From positions 1 through 15,403 of the forward strand of contig JAGBZQ010000109.1 of NCBI GenBank assembly GCA_017628165.1: a stretch of 15,403 nt of DNA, in the 5' to 3' direction. The notes beneath the pieces were generated by a model. That model was not told where the DNA came from. It ran no database searches and saw only the letters and a program-made list of their open reading frames with translations. Positions 6,884-13,352 of the stretch are shown piece by piece (the first letter of the stretch is position 1; each line of letters starts with the position of its first letter). This stretch comes from Kiritimatiellia bacterium (lineage in GTDB: Bacteria > Verrucomicrobiota > Kiritimatiellia > RFP12 > UBA1067). The translations under genes and the position numbers were made by a program.

Positions 6884-8950
6884 TTAGATTACCGCCGTTT
6901 TTTCAAAAAACATTTTGCGCAAAAGCGCCAGACGGCGCTCCTGCCGCTCAAGCGCCCACATGGCAAAACGCCACTTCCTGTCAAAGCCGTAAGAAGCCGG
7001 CAAATCTGGCTTAAAAGCCTCAAAGCGGTCACGCATGATGGAAAGCTGCCACGCCATCGCACGCGTGCGATACTCAAAGCCGTCCATAAAGCGAGCGGCC
7101 AGATCTTTTACCTCCACCGTATGCTTGCGGGCGTAATCCTTGAGCGCGTGAGCGAAATGGGTCAGGTAGAAGTTGAAAAAATCCGCCACATTTTCATCAG
7201 TATGATCAAGACATGGCCACCCGAACGTGCCACGCACGGAGCAAGTGGAAACACGCTTCGGCACTATGCGCGCGCTCATTATATCATACTCGAACTCGTA
7301 GATTTCCTTTCCGATGCCGTAAAGAGGAGACTTGATGGCGGGATCGAACTTCTTCATCGCCATGTTCTGTGCAGCGGCATCGCCCATGAGCGATGCGAGC
7401 GCCAAAACAACCTCCGCCTCTTCAAGAGACGAGTCATCGGTGTTTTTAAAATAATTCTCAGGAATCGCATCCATCGGCTCGCCCTCGCAACGCTTACGCA
7501 CGTAAACGTCCACGAAGCGCCTCCTGCCGCCTGTGGCATACCGGCGAAGGATTCTGTATTCACTAAGCGAAATCCCGAGCGCCTTAAACACCCGAATGCG
7601 CGAGAGCATATAGCTTGAATAGCCCTTCGTAGCACGCGAAAGAAGCTTCTCTATCATGCTCTGCTCAAGCGGATTTCGGTTCGTCTTGTAAACTATTTCC
7701 CGCGTCCTGCCCTGCCCGATCGCGGCATTCTCATCGTCGGTACGCAATTCGTATACGTTCGCGTACTCGATAATCTCGTCCTTGGAGACGAGACGGCGGA
7801 TGTTTGTGAGAAGAACCTCGCTGCGCTCGTCCGCGCCGGGATGAAAGACAGGGCGACCGTCCACAAACGTCGCCCCGGGAAGAGCGGTTTTGCGGTCATC
7901 GAAAGCGGGGGTGGTCCCCTCGCCGGCAACGGAATATATCTCGCCAGTTATGCACATGTAGAGCGTCTCGACCGTGGTCTTCGCCGCATCATCCGAGAAA
8001 TCGGAACTGCTGAGAAGCGATGCGTAGATGCTCAGGATCTCGCCGGTGCGCTGAATGATTCCAAGAGCACCGATGCGCCCAAGCTCGATGGCCTCCATCA
8101 ACTTTTCAAGCTCAGGAACAAGGCGCTCGAGCGCTACGCCGCGCTTTAGGCCGAAGAACTCAATCTCGTGATGACCGCGATACTTGGACATGCGCGTAAA
8201 CGAAGTCTTGTTGCCCTCATAAACGCTCACAAGCTCCTTGAGTCCCTTGATATACGCAGGCATGTCAGACTCGGCGAGGCAGCAAAACTTCCTGAACTCA
8301 GCAAACGTCAGGAAATGGACACCCTTCATCGAATGGTAATAAGTAAGCTTAGACGATATTCTCTTGCGGGCAGCGGCAAGCGCCACATCCATCTCGCGGC
8401 GAGTCCACGCAAGAGGCTTTACGCGCCACTCCTGCCCGAGATGATGATAATGCTCGATCGTGGACACATTGCGATCGCCCATAACAATATCGCGCATCGT
8501 GAATCCCACCGTGGACTTGAGCCATTCGTCCGCCGCGAAAAGAATCTTCGGAGCCACTTCACGCTGCGAAATCTCAATCGTATCCCTGACTACATTCGCA
8601 CACAAAATATGCCTGAGGAGAACCTCGCTGCGCTTAGCCTTGGGGACGCAGGAAAGTTTCCAGAAACGCCCGTCGAGAAGCGGGAAAGCCGCAACGGAAT
8701 GATTTCCCGTAGTCATGGTGAAGACGCGGCCCTTTGCCTTGGAGCGCAGCACCTTCTTGTCCACTATCAAAACGCTCGGGCGCTCTTCAAGATGAGAAAG
8801 GACGGAATCCTCGAAGATGTATGTATCCGCGCCGATGTCCCATGCCTCAAAAATCCGCGTGCGTCCCATCGCCGCCGTTTCGATGCGCTTGGAACGCTTG
8901 GCGCCGCTCTTCTTCACTCGGCGCACGAAATCGCGGATTACGCTACCCAT
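6884..8950 (-). CDS. Uncharacterised 688-residue protein
   Basis: I do not recognise this protein. It starts with a very basic stretch (residues 9-22, rich in Arg and Lys), then a region of alternating hydrophobic residues near 30-120 that suggests beta strands (for example SVLIVDKKVL and GRFWKLSCV). The rest is mainly helical and charged, with no clear membrane segment or signal peptide, so it is probably cytoplasmic. Distinctive stretches that could define a family are HYHHLGQEW (167-175), LYGIGKEIYEFEYD (about 543-556) and CSVRGTFGWP (about 570-579). The C-terminal 60 residues are rich in Arg, Trp and Phe. The ATG at 8950 overlaps the stop of the MurU-AmgK-like gene by 8 nt and has CGGAG about 6 nt upstream, so translation is probably coupled; M28 is a weaker alternative start. 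The coupling suggests a shared role with the upstream sugar-nucleotide enzyme, but nothing in the sequence shows an activity. Confidence 0.85.
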   Translation of the reverse strand: MGSVIRDFVRRVKKSGAKRSKRIETAAMGRTRIFEAWDIGADTYIFEDSVLSHLEERPSVLIVDKKVLRSKAKGRVFTMTTGNHSVAAFPLLDGRFWKLSCVPKAKRSEVLLRHILCANVVRDTIEISQREVAPKILFAADEWLKSTVGFTMRDIVMGDRNVSTIEHYHHLGQEWRVKPLAWTRREMDVALAAARKRISSKLTYYHSMKGVHFLTFAEFRKFCCLAESDMPAYIKGLKELVSVYEGNKTSFTRMSKYRGHHEIEFFGLKRGVALERLVPELEKLMEAIELGRIGALGIIQRTGEILSIYASLLSSSDFSDDAAKTTVETLYMCITGEIYSVAGEGTTPAFDDRKTALPGATFVDGRPVFHPGADERSEVLLTNIRRLVSKDEIIEYANVYELRTDDENAAIGQGRTREIVYKTNRNPLEQSMIEKLLSRATKGYSSYMLSRIRVFKALGISLSEYRILRRYATGGRRRFVDVYVRKRCEGEPMDAIPENYFKNTDDSSLEEAEVVLALASLMGDAAAQNMAMKKFDPAIKSPLYGIGKEIYEFEYDIMSARIVPKRVSTCSVRGTFGWPCLDHTDENVADFFNFYLTHFAHALKDYARKHTVEVKDLAARFMDGFEYRTRAMAWQLSIMRDRFEAFKPDLPASYGFDRKWRFAMWALERQERRLALLRKMFFEKTAVI

Positions 8951-10568
8951 GCTTCGCTCCGCCTTTTCCCATTCGCGCCTCTTCAGAAATCAAGTCCTCG
9001 GATAGCGCTCCGACAGCATCAAGCCCCGCTTCATCGGCTGCCGCCAGAAGATTCCTGAGCGCGGGCACTACATATTTCAAAAACTGCCGCTGCCCCACAC
9101 TTGCAAGCCGTCCGTATGCGCCGAGAGCCTGGACGAGACGTTGCACAGCAGCGTATGGCAACTTCTCCGCCACATCGGCGCGGCCGCTCTCCTTCGCATA
9201 ATATGCCGCAAGCAACGAGCGCTCGCGCTCGGAAATTTCCGCGTAGGGATCATAAAGAAGTGAAGCCAAATCGTAAAGAGCAGGCCCCTTGCGCATTCCC
9301 TGAAAATCAATAAACGAGAAATTCTCACCCTTCCAGAGAATGTTCGTGGACTGGAAATCGCGATGAACAAGCTCAAGAGGCTCTCCTGCCAGCACAGCCG
9401 CCGTGCGCTCAAGCTCCTTTCTCACATCATCGGGCATTTCAATGCCGTAGCGTCCGCGGAGGCAATGCTCCTCAAAAAGGTTGCGCTCCCAGGCAAAAAG
9501 ACCGTCATCAAAGGACGGCTCCAGCTCCACTCCGGCAACGTCAATCCTGTTGAACTTTGCCAACGCGGCAACCACGCGTGAATAGTCATCAAGCGTCATC
9601 CTGCGCTCGGACCCCACACATTCGAGAACTATCGTATTAAGAGACGGTATGTCAGCAAGCACCTTGGGAACACTCACCCCATTCGCGGCCAAAAAACGAG
9701 CGAGCGAGGCATAGCGCGCGTTCTCGGCACGCTTCACATCGTCATAGACGACTGCAATCCCCTTTTTACCCAAAGAGAAGAAGCACCTGTCACTTCCGCG
9801 CATTGAAAGAAACTTAACCTGCTCCGCCTCCAAAGAAGCCTCCTTGGCAGCGGCTGCAATATGCGGAATATCGGAAAACGCATTGTCTGCGCCGTCTGAA
9901 TTTATCGCGATGTATGAATCCACCGTCCCCGCGTCAGTCCATAAAAATCCCTCTCGAAAATGCGCACGGACAAACTTCCCGTCCATCATCGCACGCTCGT
10001 AGGCCTGCACGATCGATGAAAATCCGGACGGCTCCACGTACTTGAGAATCTCAGGTTTCAGAAGAGCTATTCCGCAGTAGGTAAATGTACCGTTAAAGCC
10101 GCGGTCCGGGCTATCCCAGCAGGTAATAAATCTGCTTTCGCACTCTACTTCAACAGTGCGCGGCCCCTCCTCCGTGACCAAGCATTCGGCAAGGGCATCA
10201 CAACAATCATCGACCCCTTCAAAGGGATTCTCGTCTATGCCCCCCACTACAATATCGCCGTTTACGAGATAAAAAGAATCGCCGCCGATCCAATCGCGAA
10301 GCGGATTGAGAACTCCGCCCGTGCCAAGAATCTCTGACTCATAGACAGCCTTAAGACCATTGTCTGCACACCACGTCTCCACCTGCTCATGAAGAGAATG
10401 GCAGTTGACCACAATATCTTCCACTCCCCAGTCACGCAGCATCGCCACGATGCGTGATAGCATGCTCTCACCCCAGACGGGCATGAGGGGTTTGGGGACC
10501 GAACGCGTAAAAGGACTCAGGCGCGTCCCGAGCCCTGCTGCAAGCACAATGGCTTTCTTCGCGTTCAT
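8943..10568 (-). CDS. Bifunctional sugar-1-phosphate nucleotidyltransferase / sugar kinase (MurU-AmgK-like fusion)
   Basis: A 541-residue fusion. Residues 1-225 form a nucleotidyltransferase domain: AAGLGTRLSPFTRSVPKPL (10-28) is the nucleotide-binding signature, followed by VNCHSLHEQVE, LGTGGVL and LVNGDI (101-106, metal/sugar site), close in layout to MurU. Residues about 255-525 form an aminoglycoside-phosphotransferase/choline-kinase fold: VHRDFQSTN gives the catalytic Asp404 and metal ligand Asn409, and FIDFQGMRKGPALYDLASLL gives the second metal Asp421 in a form typical of AmgK. In Pseudomonas, AmgK phosphorylates the anomeric carbon of MurNAc/GlcNAc and MurU makes the UDP-sugar, a peptidoglycan-salvage route that bypasses MurA. 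By analogy this protein may do both steps, but the sugar and nucleotide are not certain. The ATG at 10568 has AAAGGAG 11 nt upstream. It follows the membrane-protein gene by 24 nt and overlaps the next by 8 nt. Confidence 0.85.
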   Translation of the reverse strand: MNAKKAIVLAAGLGTRLSPFTRSVPKPLMPVWGESMLSRIVAMLRDWGVEDIVVNCHSLHEQVETWCADNGLKAVYESEILGTGGVLNPLRDWIGGDSFYLVNGDIVVGGIDENPFEGVDDCCDALAECLVTEEGPRTVEVECESRFITCWDSPDRGFNGTFTYCGIALLKPEILKYVEPSGFSSIVQAYERAMMDGKFVRAHFREGFLWTDAGTVDSYIAINSDGADNAFSDIPHIAAAAKEASLEAEQVKFLSMRGSDRCFFSLGKKGIAVVYDDVKRAENARYASLARFLAANGVSVPKVLADIPSLNTIVLECVGSERRMTLDDYSRVVAALAKFNRIDVAGVELEPSFDDGLFAWERNLFEEHCLRGRYGIEMPDDVRKELERTAAVLAGEPLELVHRDFQSTNILWKGENFSFIDFQGMRKGPALYDLASLLYDPYAEISERERSLLAAYYAKESGRADVAEKLPYAAVQRLVQALGAYGRLASVGQRQFLKYVVPALRNLLAAADEAGLDAVGALSEDLISEEARMGKGGAKHG

Positions 10569-10592
10569 AACCCCATTTTCTCCTTTGGACGT

Positions 10593-11402
10593 TTAGCGGT
10601 ATACAGCCCTCTGACGCTGCATCTTCACCTTGGGCTCTTCAAGATGCAGCTGATACCACAAGTCGCCGATGCCGGAGTTTGAGAAGTGCGTCGGGCGGTT
10701 GTTCATCAAGTGCGTATGGTTCTGCTTGAGCGTCGCGTTGTCACTCGACTTCAAGGCTTCCGTCAAAACCTTGAACGCCTCGTCCGCCTTGTCGCTCTTC
10801 ATGAGAATCCATGAATAGCACGCGGCAATGGCAACATTCTGATTATAGCGGAGACGGCGCGAAGCCTTGGTGTAAACCTTGCCAATTTCCTCAAGCGGTT
10901 GGCCGAGCATATACATGCGGGCCATCTTCATGGCGGCAAGATTGGGATCGGCCATGATAATCTTTGGCATAAGCGCGTCAACACGCTGAAAATCCTTAAT
11001 CATCCAATTGAGCTGAAACTGAGCGGTGGCCTTCTGGCGATCGATCATCGGAACGAAAAGGCGATACTTTGAAAGCTTTTCGGTCTGAGCAAGAGCCTCA
11101 CGCACAAATACACGCGTATCATCCGCAATCTCCTTCTGCGCCGCCTGAACACTTCCCGGCGGACGCATTTGCCAGCGCTGCACCTTTGCCTGAATCTTTT
11201 TCTGGCCGTCGGTCAAAATCGCCTGAACCGCTTGCATATCATTCATCATACGCTTACGGATAAACATCCCGAAGACAATCTGAAAGACCATAAAGAAACC
11301 CACGGCTGAAGCGATGCTCCAACCGACAGACCAATCTGCCGCAAAATGGGCAGCCGAAAATACGCCGCACGAAGCGACCAATGCAATAATAATAGTAATC
11401 AT
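10593..11402 (-). CDS. Inner-membrane protein with two N-terminal TM segments and a helical-repeat domain
   Basis: A 269-residue protein of unknown function. Residues 2-20 and 25-47 are hydrophobic and form a likely hairpin anchor, with the basic RKRMM just after the second segment, so the large C-terminal part should be cytoplasmic. That part is helical: a charged, Gln-rich, possibly coiled region (about 50-120), then two or three TPR-like helix pairs (about 150-235, for example AMKMARMYMLG and DEAFKVLTEAL). The C-terminus is basic. The frame stays open nine codons further upstream to a TTG, but that would put the promoter inside the gene. I therefore chose the ATG at 11402, seven bases from a perfect TATAAT. 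It has no ribosome binding site and is probably translated from a leaderless mRNA. It is the first gene of the cluster that continues into the MurU-AmgK-like gene 24 nt away. No family is recognised. Confidence 0.8.
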   Translation of the reverse strand: MITIIIALVASCGVFSAAHFAADWSVGWSIASAVGFFMVFQIVFGMFIRKRMMNDMQAVQAILTDGQKKIQAKVQRWQMRPPGSVQAAQKEIADDTRVFVREALAQTEKLSKYRLFVPMIDRQKATAQFQLNWMIKDFQRVDALMPKIIMADPNLAAMKMARMYMLGQPLEEIGKVYTKASRRLRYNQNVAIAACYSWILMKSDKADEAFKVLTEALKSSDNATLKQNHTHLMNNRPTHFSNSGIGDLWYQLHLEEPKVKMQRQRAVYR

Positions 11403-11409
11403 GTCGCTA

Positions 11410-11418
11410 ATTATACCA
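11410..11418 (-). promoter_or_regulatory. Extended -10 promoter placed for a leaderless mRNA
   Basis: The minus strand reads TTTTTTGGTATAAT, a perfect -10 hexamer (11415-11410) with the TGG extension (11418-11416) behind a T-tract. Only TAGCGAC separates it from the ATG at 11402, so transcription should start at, or one base from, the start codon. The bases 16-18 upstream are a poor -35 (TTCCGC, ATTCCG or GATTCC), as is common for extended -10 promoters. It sits just after the pgk terminator, which makes it the natural start of the next operon. Confidence 0.7.
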
Positions 11419-11461
11419 AAAAATGCCAACAGCGGAATCTATAACCACCGAAATTTTACAT

Positions 11462-11495
11462 AAAAAACACCCGCGCTAAAATGCGCGGGTGTTTT
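11462..11495 (-). terminator. Intrinsic terminator of the rpsT-pgk unit
   Basis: A perfect 13-bp stem (11464-11476 paired with 11483-11495) with a 6-nt loop and a GC-rich core (CACCCGCGC). On the minus strand the stem ends in TTTTTT, the expected U-tract. It begins about 20 nt after the pgk stop. The opposite strand also ends in TTTT, so it could work in both directions, but no gene faces it from the other side. Confidence 0.92.
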
Positions 11496-11515
11496 ATGGG
11501 CTATAACAAAACCAG

Positions 11516-12826
11516 TCAGTCGTTGAGCGCGGCCACACCAGGGAGAACCTTGCCCTCGAGGAACTCGAGAGAAGCACCACCGCCGGTGGAGACGTGGCTC
11601 ATCTCGGGAGCCTTACCGCTCTTCTTGACGGCGCTGACAGAATCGCCGCCGCCGATGATGGATGTGCCGCCATTGGCCTTGACCGTGGCAACCGCCTCGC
11701 AAACGCCGTAGGTGCCCTTGGAAAGAGGCGCGAACTCGAAGCAGCCCATAGGCCCGTTCCAAACAACCGTCTTTGCACCCTTGACAGCCTCGGAGAAGAT
11801 CTCAACGGACTTAGGTCCGATATCAAGGCCCATCCAGCCGTCAGGAATATCACCCTCGCAGGTCTGGAGCTGAATATCGCTTGCATCCTTCTCTGCCGGG
11901 AACTTGTCGGCGATGACGCTATCCACGGGAAGAAGAATCTTGATACCCTTTGCGGCTGCCGCCTCAAGCATCTCGCTGCAATACGCAACCTGCTCATCCT
12001 CACAGAGCGAATTGCCGATCTTAAATCCCTGAGCCTTCTTGAACGTATAGGCCATGCCGCCGCCGATAATAAGAGTGTCAACCTTGTTGAGGAGGCTCTT
12101 GACAACAGCGAGCTTGTCGGAGACCTTTGCGCCGCCGAGAATAGCAACGAAGGGACGGACAGGATTTTCAACTGCATCACCGAGGAACTTGATTTCCTTC
12201 TCAAGGAGGAAACCGGAAACGGCAGGCTGGAGGTAGTCGGCGATAACGGCCGTGGAAGCATGGGCGCGATGAGCAGTGCCGAACGCATCGTTGCAGTAAA
12301 CATCACCGTAGGAAGCAAGCTTCTTTGCCATCTCAGCGCGCTCTGCCTTGAGCTCTGCCTTCTTAGCAGCGAACTCTTCGTCGGTCAGATGGATACCCTT
12401 CTTCTCATCGTCCTTCTTGACCTTGCCGTCCTCGGCCTTGTAGAAGCGGGTATTCTCAAGAAGAGCAACCTCACCGGGCTTAAGAGCGGAAACGACCTCA
12501 TCTGCGGCCATGCAGTCGGGAACGAACTTCACCTCAATGCCAAGCTTCTTGGAAAGCTCCTCCGCCACGGGCTTGAGCGTGAATGCAGCATTGTCTGCGC
12601 TGGGAGCGGAACCAAGCTTTACACCCTTCGGACGGCCGAGGTGCGACATAAGAACAAGGCTGCCGCCCTGCTCGAGAACATACTTGATAGAGGGGAGAGC
12701 TGCCACAATACGGGTATCATCCGTAATCTTGCCGGAGCCATCCTTAGCCATGGGGACATTGAAATCGACACGCATAACGACGCGCTTGCCGCCGAGTTCG
12801 ATATCACGCAGAGTCTTCTTAGCCAT
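11516..12826 (-). CDS. pgk: Phosphoglycerate kinase with a charged insertion
   Basis: A 436-residue enzyme that makes ATP from 1,3-bisphosphoglycerate and ADP in glycolysis; cytoplasmic. Family marks: RVVMRVDFNVP (16-26), SHLGRPKG (61-68), DAFGTAHRAHAST (180-192), ILGGAKVSDK (229-238), GGGMAYTFKKAQG (255-267), WNGPMGCFEF (356-365) and the nucleotide-site GGGDS (392-396). It is longer than most bacterial forms (about 390-415) because of extra residues at about 131-165, between LLENTRFY and the helix before GDVYCNDAFG; these are almost all Lys, Glu, Asp and Ala and should form a surface helix. The ATG at 12826 has AAAGGA about 7 nt upstream and gives the normal MAKKTLRD start; the frame is open further upstream but that sequence is the AT-rich leader. 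It follows rpsT by 108 nt and is closed by a strong terminator. Confidence 0.97.
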   Translation of the reverse strand: MAKKTLRDIELGGKRVVMRVDFNVPMAKDGSGKITDDTRIVAALPSIKYVLEQGGSLVLMSHLGRPKGVKLGSAPSADNAAFTLKPVAEELSKKLGIEVKFVPDCMAADEVVSALKPGEVALLENTRFYKAEDGKVKKDDEKKGIHLTDEEFAAKKAELKAERAEMAKKLASYGDVYCNDAFGTAHRAHASTAVIADYLQPAVSGFLLEKEIKFLGDAVENPVRPFVAILGGAKVSDKLAVVKSLLNKVDTLIIGGGMAYTFKKAQGFKIGNSLCEDEQVAYCSEMLEAAAAKGIKILLPVDSVIADKFPAEKDASDIQLQTCEGDIPDGWMGLDIGPKSVEIFSEAVKGAKTVVWNGPMGCFEFAPLSKGTYGVCEAVATVKANGGTSIIGGGDSVSAVKKSGKAPEMSHVSTGGGASLEFLEGKVLPGVAALND

Positions 12827-12869
12827 TTTGTTTTCCTTTCGTCTATGAATTTTAAAAATTTTCAATCAT

Positions 12870-12908
12870 AAAGGGCACCAGAATGTTATTTTCATTCCGA
12901 TGCCCTTT
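12870..12908 (-). terminator. Stem-loop between rpsT and pgk, weak terminator or processing site
   Basis: An 8-bp outer stem (AAAGGGCA/TGCCCTTT, 12870-12877 with 12901-12908), a 3x3 internal loop, a 5-bp inner stem (GAATG/CATTC) and a 7-nt loop. On the minus strand only TTT follows before the sequence becomes mixed, so it is a poor terminator. It could reduce read-through from rpsT into pgk, protect the rpsT 3' end, or be an RNA-processing site. The 60 nt after it are AT-rich and include TAAAAT and TATGAT, possible -10 boxes for pgk, but no convincing -35 accompanies either. Confidence 0.45.
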
Positions 12909-12934
12909 GTCATCACATTCCCGAATTACCTTGA

Positions 12935-13210
12935 TTACTTGGCAAGCTTGTTGAGCTTGAGCTGAGCGCGGGATTTCTTGCGGTCAGCGGTATTCTTGGC
13001 GATAATGCCCTTCTTTACGGCCTTATCAAGACCGGAGACAAATTCCTTAAACTTCTTCTCGGCGATTTCCTTGTCGCTTGCATCGACTGCCTTGAAGAGC
13101 TTCTTGTGCGCATCATGGAGCTTAGCCTTGGCGACTGAATTGCGCTTGTTCGCCTTGGCGTTCTGACGATCGCGTTTTCTGGCGGCGCGGCCGCCCTTGA
13201 TATTTGCCAT
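12935..13210 (-). CDS. rpsT: 30S ribosomal protein S20
   Basis: A 91-residue, Lys/Arg/Ala-rich protein of the length typical of S20, which binds 16S rRNA in the small subunit body. Recognisable features are MANIKGGRAARKRDRQNAK at the N-terminus, KRNSVAKAK, the central helix (KLFKAVDASDKEIAEKKF) and KGIIAKNTADRKKSRAQLKL at the C-terminus, which matches the conserved KGVIHKNKAARKKSRL-type end of S20. The ATG at 13210 is preceded by AAAAGGA with a rather long spacing of about 9 nt, in an AT-rich leader. It has its own promoter 37-66 bases upstream and may share a transcript with pgk. Confidence 0.96.
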   Translation of the reverse strand: MANIKGGRAARKRDRQNAKANKRNSVAKAKLHDAHKKLFKAVDASDKEIAEKKFKEFVSGLDKAVKKGIIAKNTADRKKSRAQLKLNKLAK

Positions 13211-13246
13211 TTTTATTTATCCTTTTAGTGGGAATGTTCGCTGGAT

Positions 13247-13276
13247 AGTTTACCAAAAACGGACTCCAACTGTCAA
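13247..13276 (-). promoter_or_regulatory. rpsT promoter
   Basis: On the minus strand a perfect -35 TTGACA (13276-13271) is followed after 18 bases by TAAACT (13252-13247), a 4/6 -10 with a TGG extension behind a T-tract (TTTTTGGTAAACT). Transcription would start near 13240, leaving a leader of about 30 nt that contains the rpsT ribosome binding site. The -35 lies only 4 bases from the inverted repeat at 13281-13347. Confidence 0.75.
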
Positions 13277-13280
13277 TTAC

Positions 13281-13347
13281 GGCCGACGCATTAAAATTTC
13301 ACTCAAATTAATGAAAACAGAGAGAAGAAAATTTTAATGCGTCGGCC
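13281..13347. repeat. 67-bp unit with perfect 19-bp inverted arms
   Basis: Bases 13281-13299 (GGCCGACGCATTAAAATTT) are the exact reverse complement of 13329-13347, around a 29-nt AT-rich centre (13300-13328). The outer 10 bp are GC-rich and the inner 9 bp AT-rich. The left flank ends in ATTAC and the right flank begins ATAC, so there is no clean target duplication. It fills most of the 142-nt gap between the beta-barrel gene and rpsT. As RNA it would fold into a strong hairpin, but no T-tract follows the stem on either strand, so it is not a standard terminator. It could be a palindromic repeat or MITE-like element, a factor-independent 3' end structure, or a protein-binding site. Confidence 0.85.
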
Positions 13348-13352
13348 ATACG

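Noticed and set aside
8168..9058. Plus-strand open frame antisense to the 688-aa gene
   Set aside because: Considered because the sense gene is unrecognised. The sense frame is kept because it is far longer, has a good ribosome binding site, overlaps its upstream gene in the usual coupled way, and has normal protein composition.
11403..11429. TTG start at 11429 for the membrane protein (nine extra residues)
   Set aside because: That extension is encoded by the -10 promoter sequence itself and has no ribosome binding site; the ATG at 11402 begins a clean hydrophobic segment.
12827..12865. Extended N-terminus for phosphoglycerate kinase starting near 12865
   Set aside because: The added residues are encoded by the AT-rich leader and ribosome binding site; the family start MAKKTLRD at 12826 fits the Shine-Dalgarno.
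11594..12871. Long open frame on the plus strand covering pgk antisense (about 425 codons)
   Set aside because: It mirrors the pgk codons, has no family resemblance, no ribosome binding site, and runs through the pgk leader. It is a shadow caused by the codon bias of a highly expressed gene.
13281..13347. Inverted repeat as a standard intrinsic terminator of the beta-barrel gene
   Set aside because: The loop is 29 nt and no T-tract follows the stem on either strand, so it was recorded as a repeat instead.
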